Assembly: GCA_002706335.1 (NCBI GenBank)
Contig: PAKZ01000003.1
Location: 105,125-169,124, forward strand
From: Ahrensia sp.
GTDB lineage: Bacteria > Pseudomonadota > Alphaproteobacteria > Rhizobiales > Rhizobiaceae
Reading direction: 5' to 3'
Length of the DNA stretch: 64,000 bases
Shown here: piece after piece, positions 56,034 to 64,000 of the stretch
How positions within the stretch are numbered: the stretch's first letter is position 1
Layout of the letters: the number at the start of each line of letters is the position of its first letter
The notes under the pieces: model-generated
What the model saw: the letters and a program-made list of their open reading frames with translations, nothing else
Database searches by the model: none
Told to the model about the DNA's origin: nothing
Made by a program: the position numbers and the translations under genes

Positions 56034-57218
56034 CTAGACGGCCTGTCCCGCCGCCCAGGCGGACGACCAGGCCCACTGGAAATTGTAGCCGCCGAGCCAG
56101 CCGGTGACATCCACGGCCTCGCCGATGAAATAGAGGCCGGGAACGCTTTTCGCGGCCATAGTCTTCTGGTCGAGGCCGGCAGTGTCGATACCACCCAGCG
56201 TAACCTCCGCCGTGCGATATCCTTCCGAGCCTGCCGGCTTGACTTTCCAGCGATGGACCCGGTCAGCCAGGCGGCGAAGGGCCTTGTCGTTCAGCTCCGC
56301 AAGAGGACCGGCGATCGCGCCTTCGCCGCACAGGAATTGCGCGAGAGCCTTTGGCAGCCGGCGCGAAAGGACGGTCTGCGCCTCCTGCTTTCCCGCGGTC
56401 TGACGCGTCTCGCGCAGTTCCGCAAAGACATCGCCACCCGGCGCGAGATCGATGCCAATCTCGTCGCCTTCTCGCCAGAAGCTCGAAATCTGCAGGATCG
56501 AGGGTCCGGACAGGCCGCGATGGGTGAAGAGCAACGCCTCATCGAAGGCGGTCTTGCCGTGACTGACGCGGGCCTGTGCGGCGACGCCGGCCAGAGGCCT
56601 AACCCGCTCCAGCAGGTTCGGCTCGAATGTCAGAGGCACGAGGCCCGGGCGGGTTTCCGTTACCGCCAGTCCGAACTGTCCGGCGACGCGATAGGCAAAG
56701 CCGCTGGCCCCCATTTTCGGGATCGACTTGCCACCTGTCGCGATCACCAGCGAAGCGCAGATAACTGGGCCGGATGAGAGGCGAATGTCATAACCCCCAG
56801 CGGTTTGGGATATTTCCTCGACTTCGGTCGACAATTCCAGCTTACCGCCCGCTTCGGCGAGATCGCCTGTCAGCATGTCGACAATCTGTTTCGCCGAACC
56901 GTCGCAAAAGAGTTGGCCCAGCGTCTTCTCGTGCCAGGCGATACCCTGCGCATCGACCCGCGCGATGAAGTCCGCCGCGGTGAACCGTTTCAGCGCCGAC
57001 ACGCAGAAATGCCGGTTGGCCGACAGGTAGTTTGCCGGCGAAGCGAAAGTATTGGTGAAATTGCAGCGGCCGCCGCCGGAGATGCGGATCTTTTCGCCGG
57101 GCGCGCTGGCGTGGTCGATGACCAGCACCGAACGGCCGCGCCGTCCCGCCTCGATCGCGCAGAACAGTCCGGCGGCGCCAGCTCCCAGGACGATGACATC
57201 GAAACTACGAGGTTTCAT
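56034..57218 (-). CDS. FAD-dependent oxidoreductase, BaiN/HI0933 family
   Basis: A 394-residue flavoprotein. The N-terminal dinucleotide motif VLGAGAAGLFCAIEAGRRG comes first, followed by GEKIRISGGGRCNFTN, the best family landmark. The C-terminal LGGIDTAGLDQKTMAAKSVPGLYFIGEAVDVTGWLGGYNFQWAW binds the flavin. Related proteins are annotated as TIGR00275 flavoproteins, and some reduce bile-acid intermediates. The physiological substrate in environmental bacteria is unknown. Confidence 0.88.
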   Translation of the reverse strand: MKPRSFDVIVLGAGAAGLFCAIEAGRRGRSVLVIDHASAPGEKIRISGGGRCNFTNTFASPANYLSANRHFCVSALKRFTAADFIARVDAQGIAWHEKTLGQLFCDGSAKQIVDMLTGDLAEAGGKLELSTEVEEISQTAGGYDIRLSSGPVICASLVIATGGKSIPKMGASGFAYRVAGQFGLAVTETRPGLVPLTFEPNLLERVRPLAGVAAQARVSHGKTAFDEALLFTHRGLSGPSILQISSFWREGDEIGIDLAPGGDVFAELRETRQTAGKQEAQTVLSRRLPKALAQFLCGEGAIAGPLAELNDKALRRLADRVHRWKVKPAGSEGYRTAEVTLGGIDTAGLDQKTMAAKSVPGLYFIGEAVDVTGWLGGYNFQWAWSSAWAAGQAV

Positions 57219-57264
57219 CCCGTCTCTTTACCCTGAAACGGGCAAACCGCCAGAGGCGCATGAA

Positions 57265-57292
57265 AAAACCGGCGACTCAAGCCGCCGGTTTT
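57265..57292 (-). terminator. Rho-independent terminator after the peroxiredoxin gene
   Basis: AAAACCGGCG and CGCCGGTTTT form a ten-base stem with an eight-base loop. On the minus strand it is followed by a run of T (57263-57268), 22 bases past the peroxiredoxin stop. Confidence 0.85.
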
Positions 57293-57314
57293 CGATTGGC
57301 AGAGATTGCGGCGA

Positions 57315-57968
57315 TCAGGCCGGCAGTTTCGCCTTGCGCAGATAGGGGAAGATGGTCTCGAACTCGCCATACTTCTCCTTTGCCGCCTCGTCGTTGACCG
57401 AAGTCGGGATGATGATCGGTTCGCCGACTTTCCAGTCCGCAGGGGTGGCGACAGTGTTCGCGGTAGACGTCTGCAGCGCGTCGAGCGCCCGCAGCACCTC
57501 GGCGAAGTTGCGGCCGACCGTCATCGGATAGGTCATCGAGAGCTTCAGCTTCTTGTCCGGACCGATGATGAAGACGGAACGCACGGTCTGGCTGTCGGCC
57601 GGTGTCGCATTGCCCGGCAGGTAGTATTCGGCGGGCAGCATGTCGAAGGCCTTGGACACCGCGAGATCGGTATCGGCAATGATCGGGAACTTGGCCGGAA
57701 GGCCGGCATAGGTCTCGATGTCGCTCTTCCACTTCTTGTGGTCCTCGACGCCATCGACCGAAATGCCGATCACCTTGGCGCCGCGCTTCGTCCACTCGTC
57801 GTCGAGACGCGCCACAGCGCCGAATTCAGTGGTACAGACCGGGGTGAAGTCCTTCGGATGGGAAAACAGGATGGCCCAGGAATCGCCGATCCACTCATGA
57901 AAATTGATGGTGCCCTCGGACGTCTCGGCAGTGAAATCCGGAACGACATCATTGATACGGAGGCTCAT
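57315..57968 (-). CDS. 1-Cys peroxiredoxin (Prx6 type)
   Basis: A 217-residue AhpC/TSA-fold peroxidase. The peroxidatic cysteine is in FTPVCTTEFG near residue 46, and the C-terminal extension (from about 150) is typical of Prx6/1-Cys enzymes. No resolving cysteine is seen in the rest of the chain. It reduces hydrogen peroxide and lipid hydroperoxides, using glutathione or another thiol. A rho-independent terminator ends the transcript, so it is probably monocistronic. Confidence 0.92.
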   Translation of the reverse strand: MSLRINDVVPDFTAETSEGTINFHEWIGDSWAILFSHPKDFTPVCTTEFGAVARLDDEWTKRGAKVIGISVDGVEDHKKWKSDIETYAGLPAKFPIIADTDLAVSKAFDMLPAEYYLPGNATPADSQTVRSVFIIGPDKKLKLSMTYPMTVGRNFAEVLRALDALQTSTANTVATPADWKVGEPIIIPTSVNDEAAKEKYGEFETIFPYLRKAKLPA

Positions 57969-58138
57969 TTCATACTCCTGCTATTGGTCTTGAACACGTA
58001 ATAACGCGAATGGCGGATACAAGCGTCAGATAGTGTTCCATGCCCGCAGAAAAAACGGGAATATTTTTCTGCCCGCGCGGCAGATTGGCGCAGAGATCGC
58101 GGCAAAAGCTTCTCAGACCGATGCCGACGCGCGGAGCG

Positions 58139-59725
58139 TCACGCCGCCTTGGCGCGGACCTGATAGTCCTTGATTTCCTTAAAGACCATGCCGGGCGCAC
58201 GGTCAGCCTCGTAGTTCAGCGAGAAGGCGTTCTCGGCAAGAAAGACCGGATCGCCGTCGAGATCGCGGGCGATGGCGGAGCGTTGCTTGGTCATGAAGGC
58301 TTCGAGCTGCGCCCGGTCCGCATGCGAAATCCAGCGGCAGACATTGAAGCGGGCGGCTTCGAAATCCACCGGCAGGCCGTATTCCTGTTTCAGCCGTTCC
58401 TTCAGCACGTCGAGCTGCAGTGCGCCGACCACGCCGACAATCGCCGGCGAGCCGTCTTCCGGCACGAAGAGCTGGACGACACCCTCCTCGGCCATCTGCT
58501 GCAGGGCTTCCTTCAGCTTCTTGGCCTTCATCGCATCGCCAAGGCGGACGCGGCGCAGGATCTCGGGTGCGAAGTTCGGGACGCCGTGGAACACCAGCGG
58601 CTCGCCCTCGGTCAGCGTGTCGCCGATGCGCAGCGTGCCGTGGTTCGGAATGCCGACGACATCGCCGGCATAGGCCGTATCGGCGATCTGGCGCTGCGAG
58701 GCGAAGAAGAATTGCGGCGCGGTCAGGCCGAGCTGCTTGCCGGTGCGCGAGAGCCTCGCCTTCATGCCGCGCTCCAGCTTGCCGGAACAGATGCGGGCAA
58801 AAGCGATGCGGTCCCGGTGGTTGGGATCCATATTGGCCTGAATCTTGAAGACGAAGGCGGTCATCTTGTCTTCCCCGGCATGGACCGTGCGGGAATCCGC
58901 CTCCTGATCGCGCGGCGGCGGCGCGAAGGCGCCGAGCGCGTTGATCAGATCGCGTACGCCGAAATTGCGCAGCGCCGAGCCGAAGAAAACCGGCGTCATG
59001 TGACCTTCGAGGAAGGACTGCCTGTCGAAGGGCCGGCAGGCTTCACGAGCGAGCTCCAGCTCCTCGACGAAGGTTTCGCGCTCGTTTTCCGGCAGGCGGT
59101 CGGCGACGGCCTGCGGTCCGTTGACCGGCGTCGCCTCGACCTGCGAATCGCTGCCGCGAAAAGCGTTGGCGGCCAGATTATAGGCGCCGCAGAACGTCTT
59201 CGAGCGGCCGACCGGCCAGGTGATCGGTGCGGTATCGAGCGCCAGCTTCTCCTCGACCTCGTCGAGGATCTCGAAGGGGTCGCGGCTTTCACGGTCCATC
59301 TTGTTGATGAAAGTGATGATCGGGATATCGCGCATGCGGCACACTTCGAACAATTTCAGCGTGCGCGGCTCGATGCCCTTGGCGGCGTCGATGACCATGA
59401 CCGCGGCATCGACCGCCGTCAGCGTGCGGTAGGTATCGTCGGCGAAATCCTCGTGGCCCGGCGTATCGAGGATGTTGAAGACGTTGCCGTCATATTCAAA
59501 GGTCATCACCGAGGTGACCACGGAAATGCCGCGCTCGCGCTCGATCTTCATCCAGTCGGAGCGCGTCTGGATGCGGTCCTTCTTGGCCTTGACCTCGCCG
59601 GCGAGCTGGATCGCGCCGCCGAACAGCAGCAGCTTCTCGGTCAGCGTGGTCTTGCCCGCATCGGGGTGGGCGATGATCGCGAATGTGCGGCGGCGCGCGA
59701 CGGCGTCCTGAAGGGTTTCGGCCAT
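58139..59725 (-). CDS. prfC: Peptide chain release factor 3
   Basis: A 528-residue translational GTPase, the same length class as E. coli RF3. G1 is AHPDAGKTTLTEKLL, G3 is DTPGHEDFADDTYR and G4 is NKMDRE, with the RF3-specific ERERGISVVTSVMTFEY segment between. It removes RF1 and RF2 from ribosomes after peptide release. The ATG at 59725 has AGGA seven bases upstream. The ATG two codons earlier is too close to that site. Confidence 0.95.
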   Translation of the reverse strand: MAETLQDAVARRRTFAIIAHPDAGKTTLTEKLLLFGGAIQLAGEVKAKKDRIQTRSDWMKIERERGISVVTSVMTFEYDGNVFNILDTPGHEDFADDTYRTLTAVDAAVMVIDAAKGIEPRTLKLFEVCRMRDIPIITFINKMDRESRDPFEILDEVEEKLALDTAPITWPVGRSKTFCGAYNLAANAFRGSDSQVEATPVNGPQAVADRLPENERETFVEELELAREACRPFDRQSFLEGHMTPVFFGSALRNFGVRDLINALGAFAPPPRDQEADSRTVHAGEDKMTAFVFKIQANMDPNHRDRIAFARICSGKLERGMKARLSRTGKQLGLTAPQFFFASQRQIADTAYAGDVVGIPNHGTLRIGDTLTEGEPLVFHGVPNFAPEILRRVRLGDAMKAKKLKEALQQMAEEGVVQLFVPEDGSPAIVGVVGALQLDVLKERLKQEYGLPVDFEAARFNVCRWISHADRAQLEAFMTKQRSAIARDLDGDPVFLAENAFSLNYEADRAPGMVFKEIKDYQVRAKAA

Positions 59726-59894
59726 TGTCATGTCCTGAAAATGTGGGGCGCTAATGGCAGGCGCAAGAGCGGCTGTCAAACGAATGACGCGTCCGCAAAG
59801 ATTTTACGTTGATATCAATCTATTTGCGCGCTACCCTGCCGCCATCGCATGGCGCGTCCCGCGCCGCCTTCCTCCGTTTTGAAAGGATCCGCCC

Positions 59895-60314
59895 GTGGAG
59901 CCGACCATCTATCTCTATTTCAACGGCACCTGCCTGGAAGCCATGACATTCTATGCCGAAACGCTGGGCGGGGAGATCACGGGCGTGTTCAAGAACAGCG
60001 ATGCGCCGGACCCGGCGAGCCGCATGCCCGGCGGCGACGATCTGGTGATGAATATGAACATGCGGCTCGGCTCTGCCAACATCATGGCCTCTGACGCGCC
60101 GGGCGAATGGTATACGAAGCCGCAGGGCTTCAACATCTCGTTGGCGGCAGGCTCGATCGAGGAGGCGGAGCGGATTTTCAATGCGCTTTCCAGGGACGGA
60201 GACGTGCGCATGCCTCTGGAGGAGACTTTTTGGGCTGAACGTTTTGCCATGTTCTCCGACCGGTTCGGCACGCCCTGGATGATCAATTTTACCGGCTCCA
60301 AGGCGATGAACTGA
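59895..60314 (+). CDS. VOC-superfamily protein, PhnB-like
   Basis: A 139-residue protein of the PhnB/glyoxalase-bleomycin resistance fold (IYLYFNGTCLEAMTFYAETLGG, then DRFGTPWMINF). It starts at a GTG with AAGGA seven bases upstream. The metal-binding pattern of true glyoxalase I is not evident. Function unknown. It heads a run of small genes on the same strand (DUF4287, DUF1428, a second VOC protein), a grouping often seen in genome neighbourhoods of stress-related genes. Confidence 0.85.
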   Translation: MEPTIYLYFNGTCLEAMTFYAETLGGEITGVFKNSDAPDPASRMPGGDDLVMNMNMRLGSANIMASDAPGEWYTKPQGFNISLAAGSIEEAERIFNALSRDGDVRMPLEETFWAERFAMFSDRFGTPWMINFTGSKAMN

Positions 60315-60336
60315 GAAAAGGGAGGCGGTAAACCCA

Positions 60337-60567
60337 ATGTCATTCCAGGCATATCTCGACAATATCCAGGCCAAGACAGGCAAATCGCCGGCGGATTTCA
60401 AGGCTATGGCCGCCGAAAAAGGCTTCGCTGACAGTTCGGGGCTCGCATCGGGCGTCAAGGCGACACAGATCACCGATTGGCTGAAGCAGGATTTCGGCCT
60501 CGGCCACGGCCACGCCATGGCAATCGTCGCGCTTCTCAAGGGCGCAAAGAAGGAAGTCAGCCGATAG
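60337..60567 (+). CDS. DUF4287 domain protein
   Basis: A 76-residue protein: MSFQAYLDNIQAKTGKSP, then ITDWLKQDFGLGHGHAMAIV. That pattern is diagnostic of DUF4287, a short helical domain of unknown function found in many bacteria, sometimes fused to DUF5655. The gene is 22 bases after the VOC gene and 32 before the next. It is likely part of one transcript of small stress-type genes. Confidence 0.85.
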   Translation: MSFQAYLDNIQAKTGKSPADFKAMAAEKGFADSSGLASGVKATQITDWLKQDFGLGHGHAMAIVALLKGAKKEVSR

Positions 60568-60599
60568 CGTCGGCAGCCAAGCACTGAAGGACCAGTATC

Positions 60600-60953
60600 A
60601 TGAGCTATGTAGACGGAATGGTCGCCGCGGCGCCGGCGAATGGCAAAGATGCCTATCTCGAATATGCGCAGCGCGCCGCCGAGGTTTTCAAAAGCCTGGG
60701 TGCGACTTCCGTTGTCGATTGCTGGGGCGAGACAGTGCCGAATGGTGAAGTCACGTCGTTTCCGATGGCGGTGAAGAAAAAGGAAGACGAGGTCGTCGTC
60801 TTCTCCTGGGTCGAATGGCCCTCGAAGGAAGCGCGCGACGCGGGCTGGAAGAAATTCGAGGACGACCCCTCGATTTTCGAACGCCTCGGCGAAATGCCCT
60901 TCGACGGGAAGCGGATGATTTTCGGCGGCTTCGAGAAGATCGCCAGTTCCTGA
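60600..60953 (+). CDS. DUF1428 domain protein
   Basis: A 117-residue protein of the DUF1428 family with a dimeric alpha/beta-barrel (ABM-like) fold. Landmarks are MSYVDGMVAA, VVDCWGETVPNGEVTSFP and PFDGKRMIFGGFE. Structures exist for relatives, but no reaction is established. It lies in the run of small genes between two VOC proteins, which suggests but does not prove a shared detoxification or stress role. Confidence 0.87.
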   Translation: MSYVDGMVAAAPANGKDAYLEYAQRAAEVFKSLGATSVVDCWGETVPNGEVTSFPMAVKKKEDEVVVFSWVEWPSKEARDAGWKKFEDDPSIFERLGEMPFDGKRMIFGGFEKIASS

Positions 60954-60971
60954 TCCGGGGAGAATTTGACG

Positions 60972-61439
60972 GTGACACGCAAGGTCAAGACATGCCTGTG
61001 GTTCGATGACGGTGCGCTTCCCGCAGCGGAATTCTACTGCTCCCTGATACCGGGATCGCGCATCGACCATGTGGCCCGCCATATCGAGAACGCCACGCAT
61101 GGCGAGCCGGGCGCGGTGCTGGCTGTGGAATTTACCCTTGCCGGAACGCCCTATCAGGCGATCAATGGCGGGCCGCATTTCAAGCTGTCCGAAGCCGTGT
61201 CGATCTCGGTCAGCACCGAGGATCAGGCGGAAACCGACCGGCTGTGGGAGGCGCTTACCGCCGAAGGCGGCGCGGAAAGCCAGTGCGGATGGTGCAAGGA
61301 CCGGTTTGGATTGTCCTGGCAGATCGTGCCGAAACGCGCGGCCGAACTTTTCAGCGGCCCGCAGGCATCGAAGGTCTGGCCGGTGCTGATGACCATGCAG
61401 AAGATCGACATATCCGCGCTGGAAGCAGCGGCGGCGTGA
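60972..61439 (+). CDS. VOC-superfamily protein, 3-demethylubiquinone methyltransferase-like
   Basis: About 155 residues of the PhnB/3-dmu-9_3-mt branch of the VOC fold (KVKTCLWFDDGALPAAEFYCSLIPGSRI, QAINGGPHFKLSEAVS, SWQIVPKRA). Despite the family name it is not a proven methyltransferase. GGGGAG lies nine bases before the GTG at 60972 and three before the TTG at 60966, so the GTG is chosen. It is the last of the small-gene run. Confidence 0.82.
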   Translation: MTRKVKTCLWFDDGALPAAEFYCSLIPGSRIDHVARHIENATHGEPGAVLAVEFTLAGTPYQAINGGPHFKLSEAVSISVSTEDQAETDRLWEALTAEGGAESQCGWCKDRFGLSWQIVPKRAAELFSGPQASKVWPVLMTMQKIDISALEAAAA

Positions 61440-61520
61440 GTCTCCCGATGTGAGACGTTGCGCACAGGATTGCTGCGTATTCTGCTTGCGGAAGACGGGC
61501 CGGCGCGGCAGATAGCCGCA

Positions 61521-61973
61521 ATGACGTCTCTGACCCTCATTCGCCTTCCCCATGGCGACGGGATCGCGCTGCCCGGCTACGAAACGGCCGGGGCCGCAGG
61601 CATGGATTTGCGCGCGGCGGTGGCGGAGGACGCGCCGCTGGTGCTCCAGCCCGGCGAGCGCGCTCTGGTGCCGACCGGCTTCATCTTCGAGATCCCGTCC
61701 GGCCATGAAGGACAGGTGCGGCCGCGTTCGGGCCTCGCCTTCAAACACGGCGTCACCTGCCTGAACACGCCCGGCACGATCGATGCCGATTATCGCGGCG
61801 AGGTGCAGGTACTCATGATCAATCACGGCTCCGAGCCCTTTGAAATCACGCGCGGCATGCGCATCGCGCAGATGGTCATCGCACCGGTGACGCAGATGAG
61901 CGTTTCGGAAGGCGACCTCGCCTCCGATACCGCGCGCGGCCGCGGCGGCTTCGGATCCACCGGAACCCACTGA
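61521..61973 (+). CDS. dut: dUTP diphosphatase
   Basis: A 150-residue trimeric dUTPase with all five motifs: [39 protein letters not shown] and [10 protein letters not shown]. It converts dUTP to dUMP and keeps uracil out of DNA. In many bacteria dut directly follows coaBC; here about 7.5 kb of other genes separate them. The ribosome binding site is weak. Confidence 0.95.
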   Translation: MTSLTLIRLPHGDGIALPGYETAGAAGMDLRAAVAEDAPLVLQPGERALVPTGFIFEIPSGHEGQVRPRSGLAFKHGVTCLNTPGTIDADYRGEVQVLMINHGSEPFEITRGMRIAQMVIAPVTQMSVSEGDLASDTARGRGGFGSTGTH

Positions 61974-61986
61974 GGCCCTTTCAGAC

Positions 61987-62646
61987 ATGACACCTCCACA
62001 ACTCGTTATCTTCGACTGCGACGGCGTGCTCGTCGACACCGAGAATACCGCCAATCGCCGCCTGGTGGAGATTTTGGCCGAACACGGCCTCGAAACCACG
62101 CTGGCCGGTTGCCGCAAGCGCTTCATGGGTCGCACGATGAAAAGCGTGCGCGACATTTTGCTGGCCGAGGACGGGATCGATCTCGGCGCGGATTTCCCGG
62201 AGCGCTGGCTCGCAGAACTGCCGGCGATGTTCGCCGACGGCGTCGAGGCGATCCCCTATGTGCGCGACGCGATCCTCTATCTGCAGGCGATCGACACGCC
62301 CTTTTGCGTCGCCTCCTCGGCCAAGGTCGAGAAGATGCACCTGACGCTCGGCGCGTCGGGTCTGCTGCCGCTACTGGAGGATGTGCTGTTTTCGGCCTGG
62401 ATGGTCGACAAGGGCAAGCCGGCCCCGGACCTCTTCCTGCATGCCGCCGACACGATGGGCTTCGACCCGGAGCGCTGCGCGGTGATCGAGGACAGCGTCG
62501 CCGGCGTCGTGGCCGGAAAGTCGGCCGGCATGGCGGTGCTCGGCTATGCGGCCGATCCGCTCACCGACAGGCAAGGCCTTGCCGAAGCGGGCGCGGTGCT
62601 GTTCGATGACATGCGGGCGCTTCCCGCCCTTCTCGGATTGCAGTGA
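61987..62646 (+). CDS. HAD-superfamily phosphatase, phosphoglycolate phosphatase/beta-PGM-like
   Basis: A 219-residue HAD hydrolase. It has motif I FDCDGVLVDTENTA, motif II CVASSAKVEKM, a lysine in DKGKPAPDLFL and motif IV VIEDSVAGVVAGKSAGM. The DGVLVDTE pattern with a helical cap is typical of subfamily IA enzymes acting on small sugar phosphates. The substrate is not determined. It is 13 bases after dut and one base before the LysE gene, so the three probably form an operon. Confidence 0.88.
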   Translation: MTPPQLVIFDCDGVLVDTENTANRRLVEILAEHGLETTLAGCRKRFMGRTMKSVRDILLAEDGIDLGADFPERWLAELPAMFADGVEAIPYVRDAILYLQAIDTPFCVASSAKVEKMHLTLGASGLLPLLEDVLFSAWMVDKGKPAPDLFLHAADTMGFDPERCAVIEDSVAGVVAGKSAGMAVLGYAADPLTDRQGLAEAGAVLFDDMRALPALLGLQ

Positions 62647-62647
62647 C

Positions 62648-63265
62648 ATGACCCTTACAGGTTTCCTGACCTACACGCTGGCGCTCGGCATCGCGGCGGC
62701 GATTCCCGGCCCCGGCGTCATCGCGCTGGTGGCGCGCGCGCTCGGCTCCGGCTTCCGCTCGACCTTGCCGATGCTGTTCGGGCTTGCGCTCGGCGATGTG
62801 GTCTATCTGTCGGCCGCCGTGCTCGGCCTTGCCTATATCGCCTCGAGTTTCGGCACCGTCTTCATGGTGATCAAATATGCCGGCGTCGCCTATCTGCTCT
62901 GGATGGCGGTGTCGTTCTGGCGGCAGGGCGTGACCGCCGAGAAAGTGGCCGCGCAAACGGCGGGCGACGCGTTTTCGAGTTTCTTCGCCGGCTTCATGGT
63001 GACTCTCGGCAATCCGAAGGTGATCGTCTTCTACCTCGCGCTGCTGCCGACTTTCCTCGATCTTTCGACGGTCACGCCGGTCGATTTCGCCGTGCTGATC
63101 GTACTGACCTTCGCGATCCTCGTCGCTGTCCTGATCCCCTATATCGGCCTTGCGGGCCGGGCCCGGCACATGCTGCAGTCGCCGCGCGCGCTGAAAGTGA
63201 TGAACCGGATCGCGGCGAGTTTCCTCGCCGGAGCCGCAGCGGCGATCGCGGTTCGGGCGAATTGA
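62648..63265 (+). CDS. LysE-family exporter
   Basis: A 205-residue membrane protein with six hydrophobic segments and the LysE/RhtB N-terminal PGPG motif (AAAIPGPGVIALVARALGSG). The GNPK motif follows (TLGNPKVIVFYLALLPTF). It exports amino acids or related metabolites; the specific substrate cannot be told. Start at the ATG one base after the HAD gene's stop. Confidence 0.9.
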   Translation: MTLTGFLTYTLALGIAAAIPGPGVIALVARALGSGFRSTLPMLFGLALGDVVYLSAAVLGLAYIASSFGTVFMVIKYAGVAYLLWMAVSFWRQGVTAEKVAAQTAGDAFSSFFAGFMVTLGNPKVIVFYLALLPTFLDLSTVTPVDFAVLIVLTFAILVAVLIPYIGLAGRARHMLQSPRALKVMNRIAASFLAGAAAAIAVRAN

Positions 63266-64000
63266 GGGCTGCAGCGGGCGCACAGCGACGAACATCCCGA
63301 CCCCCCTCGCAAAATCCGCGATCTTGATGGCTTCAAAGAATCCGGGTGTTGGCCCGTATTGCTTGATGGCCGACATCGCGCGCCCCCGCTCTTGCGATTT
63401 CTAACACTTAGCTGTCGCTAAGATGTTAAAATCGCTTTCTCCCCCACCAAGGGGGAGAGTGCGCGCGCTTGTCCGGCTTCGCGCCTTATCTCGATCTTCG
63501 TGGCTTCAAAGAACCCGGGCGAAGCGAGTCATTTGTCCCGCCCGTAAGCTTCAGGCTCCGCCTTCGCTGACGGGCCCCTAAAGGCCGACCGGCCGTCCGA
63601 GCCACCTTGTCCGCGTAAGCGGCAAGCCGCTAACCGTGCGAGGCCCATGCGGAGGCGTTCACGCGCAGCGGGAACTGCCGTGAGCTCAAACAAACTGGAA
63701 GACGGGCGGTCGAGGGATCGCTTTGTCTATTGTGTATATGCGGTCCTTCGACCGCCCCTCGGCTGCTTCCGGCGCCGGCCGCTCTACGCCCGGGACCCGC
63801 AAGGTCCCGACTGGCCACCTCATGGCCTTTGTCTCCCCCTTGCGGAGGGGCCGCTTGGCGGGGCGGTTTCCAAGGGAGTAAGCGGCAAGCCGCCGGATTC
63901 CCTTACGTCGCGTACCGTCTCCGGCCTGCCTTAAGGGCATACCCCATGCGGGAACCTCTTCCCGCACGACAGGCGCCGGCCCTTCCCCTGTTTGCCGGTG
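63266..64000. repeat. Repeat-rich intergenic region without supported gene
   Basis: No credible coding frame is seen in 735 bases. The region has two 27-base copies (63320-63346 and 63493-63519) identical at 24 positions. CTCCCCC-ACCAA-GGGGGAG at 63439-63457 is a hairpin. A 16-base direct repeat GTAAGCGGCAAGCCGC occurs at 63615-63630 and 63878-63893. A large hairpin lies at 63705-63756. This resembles the mosaic palindromic repeats of rhizobial intergenic DNA. Confidence 0.6.
63705..63756. repeat. Large palindromic hairpin element
   Basis: Arms of 17 bases, GGCGGTCGAGGGATCGC (63705-63721) and GCGGTCCTTCGACCGCC (63740-63756), pair at 15 positions around an 18-base AT-rich loop. It is typical of dispersed REP-like elements, and no gene is associated with it. 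Confidence 0.6.

Noticed and set aside
59820-62156. A 778-codon open frame on the minus strand covering the VOC, DUF and dut genes
   Set aside because: It is antisense to six well-supported genes, rich in Arg/His/Ala, has no ribosome binding site and shows no domain. It is a shadow caused by high third-position GC.

Overview
The window looks like a chromosomal segment of a high-GC alphaproteobacterium of the order Hyphomicrobiales (Rhizobiales). The reasons are a ChvE-GguAB sugar transporter with a divergent GbpR-type LysR gene, a ubiE-ubiB-coaBC block, TTAA-N7-CTAA sites resembling CtrA boxes, and palindromic intergenic repeats. The genus cannot be fixed from the sequence. No rRNA, tRNA, CRISPR array, insertion sequence or prophage was found.

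Layout. 1-8720: a large membrane protein of unknown role, then a tightly coupled plus-strand operon of six enzymes (ketosynthase III, NAD-dependent reductase/epimerase, metallo-beta-lactamase-fold hydrolase, adenylate-forming enzyme, BtaA-like DUF3419 aminocarboxypropyl transferase, GNAT-like protein). It looks like an uncharacterised lipid or small-metabolite biosynthetic cluster. 8979-25693: an L-arabinose (and probably galactose) locus. One long minus-strand transcript appears to run chvE-gguA-gguB, then arabonate dehydratase, sugar 1-dehydrogenase, KDA dehydratase, lactonase and 2-oxoglutarate semialdehyde dehydrogenase, which is the complete non-phosphorylative route to 2-oxoglutarate. 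A second sugar ABC system of YtfQRT-YjfF type and a GntR regulator follow. GbpR is divergent from chvE.

25694-27097: two paralogous very small membrane or secreted proteins, each with a TTAA-N7-CTAA box exactly 67 bp before its start codon, and a TetR regulator. 27451-34084: a transglutaminase/DUF2126, ATP-grasp/alpha-E and transglutaminase triad, a predicted peptide-modifying or amide-bond-forming system without an assigned function. 34311-38116: a small lipoprotein, a thioredoxin-like protein with a possible Tat signal, a YadA-type trimeric autotransporter, and a convergent LuxR-type regulator with a 10-bp homopolymer tract at its ribosome binding site and an 18-bp perfect palindrome upstream.

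38152-49959: an SLC13 permease, slyX, then nucleoside salvage and catabolism (cdd, purine nucleoside phosphorylase, deoC, an ALDH16-like double aldehyde dehydrogenase, deoA, upp, adenosine/adenine deaminase), interrupted by an alpha/beta hydrolase and an aspartic protease. 50078-53967: ubiE, ubiB and a coaBC gene with an N-terminal helix-turn-helix extension. A perfect 10-bp inverted repeat abuts its start codon, so it may be an autoregulated CoA-synthesis enzyme. 53977-63265: housekeeping and small conserved genes (pirin, BaiN-type flavoprotein, 1-Cys peroxiredoxin, prfC, PhnB-like/VOC proteins, DUF4287, DUF1428, dut, HAD phosphatase, LysE exporter). 63266-64000 has no supported gene and is rich in short palindromic repeats.

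The most promising undescribed items are the six-gene enzyme cluster at 2357-8720, the HTH-CoaBC fusion with its operator, and the paired small-protein genes with a shared promoter architecture.
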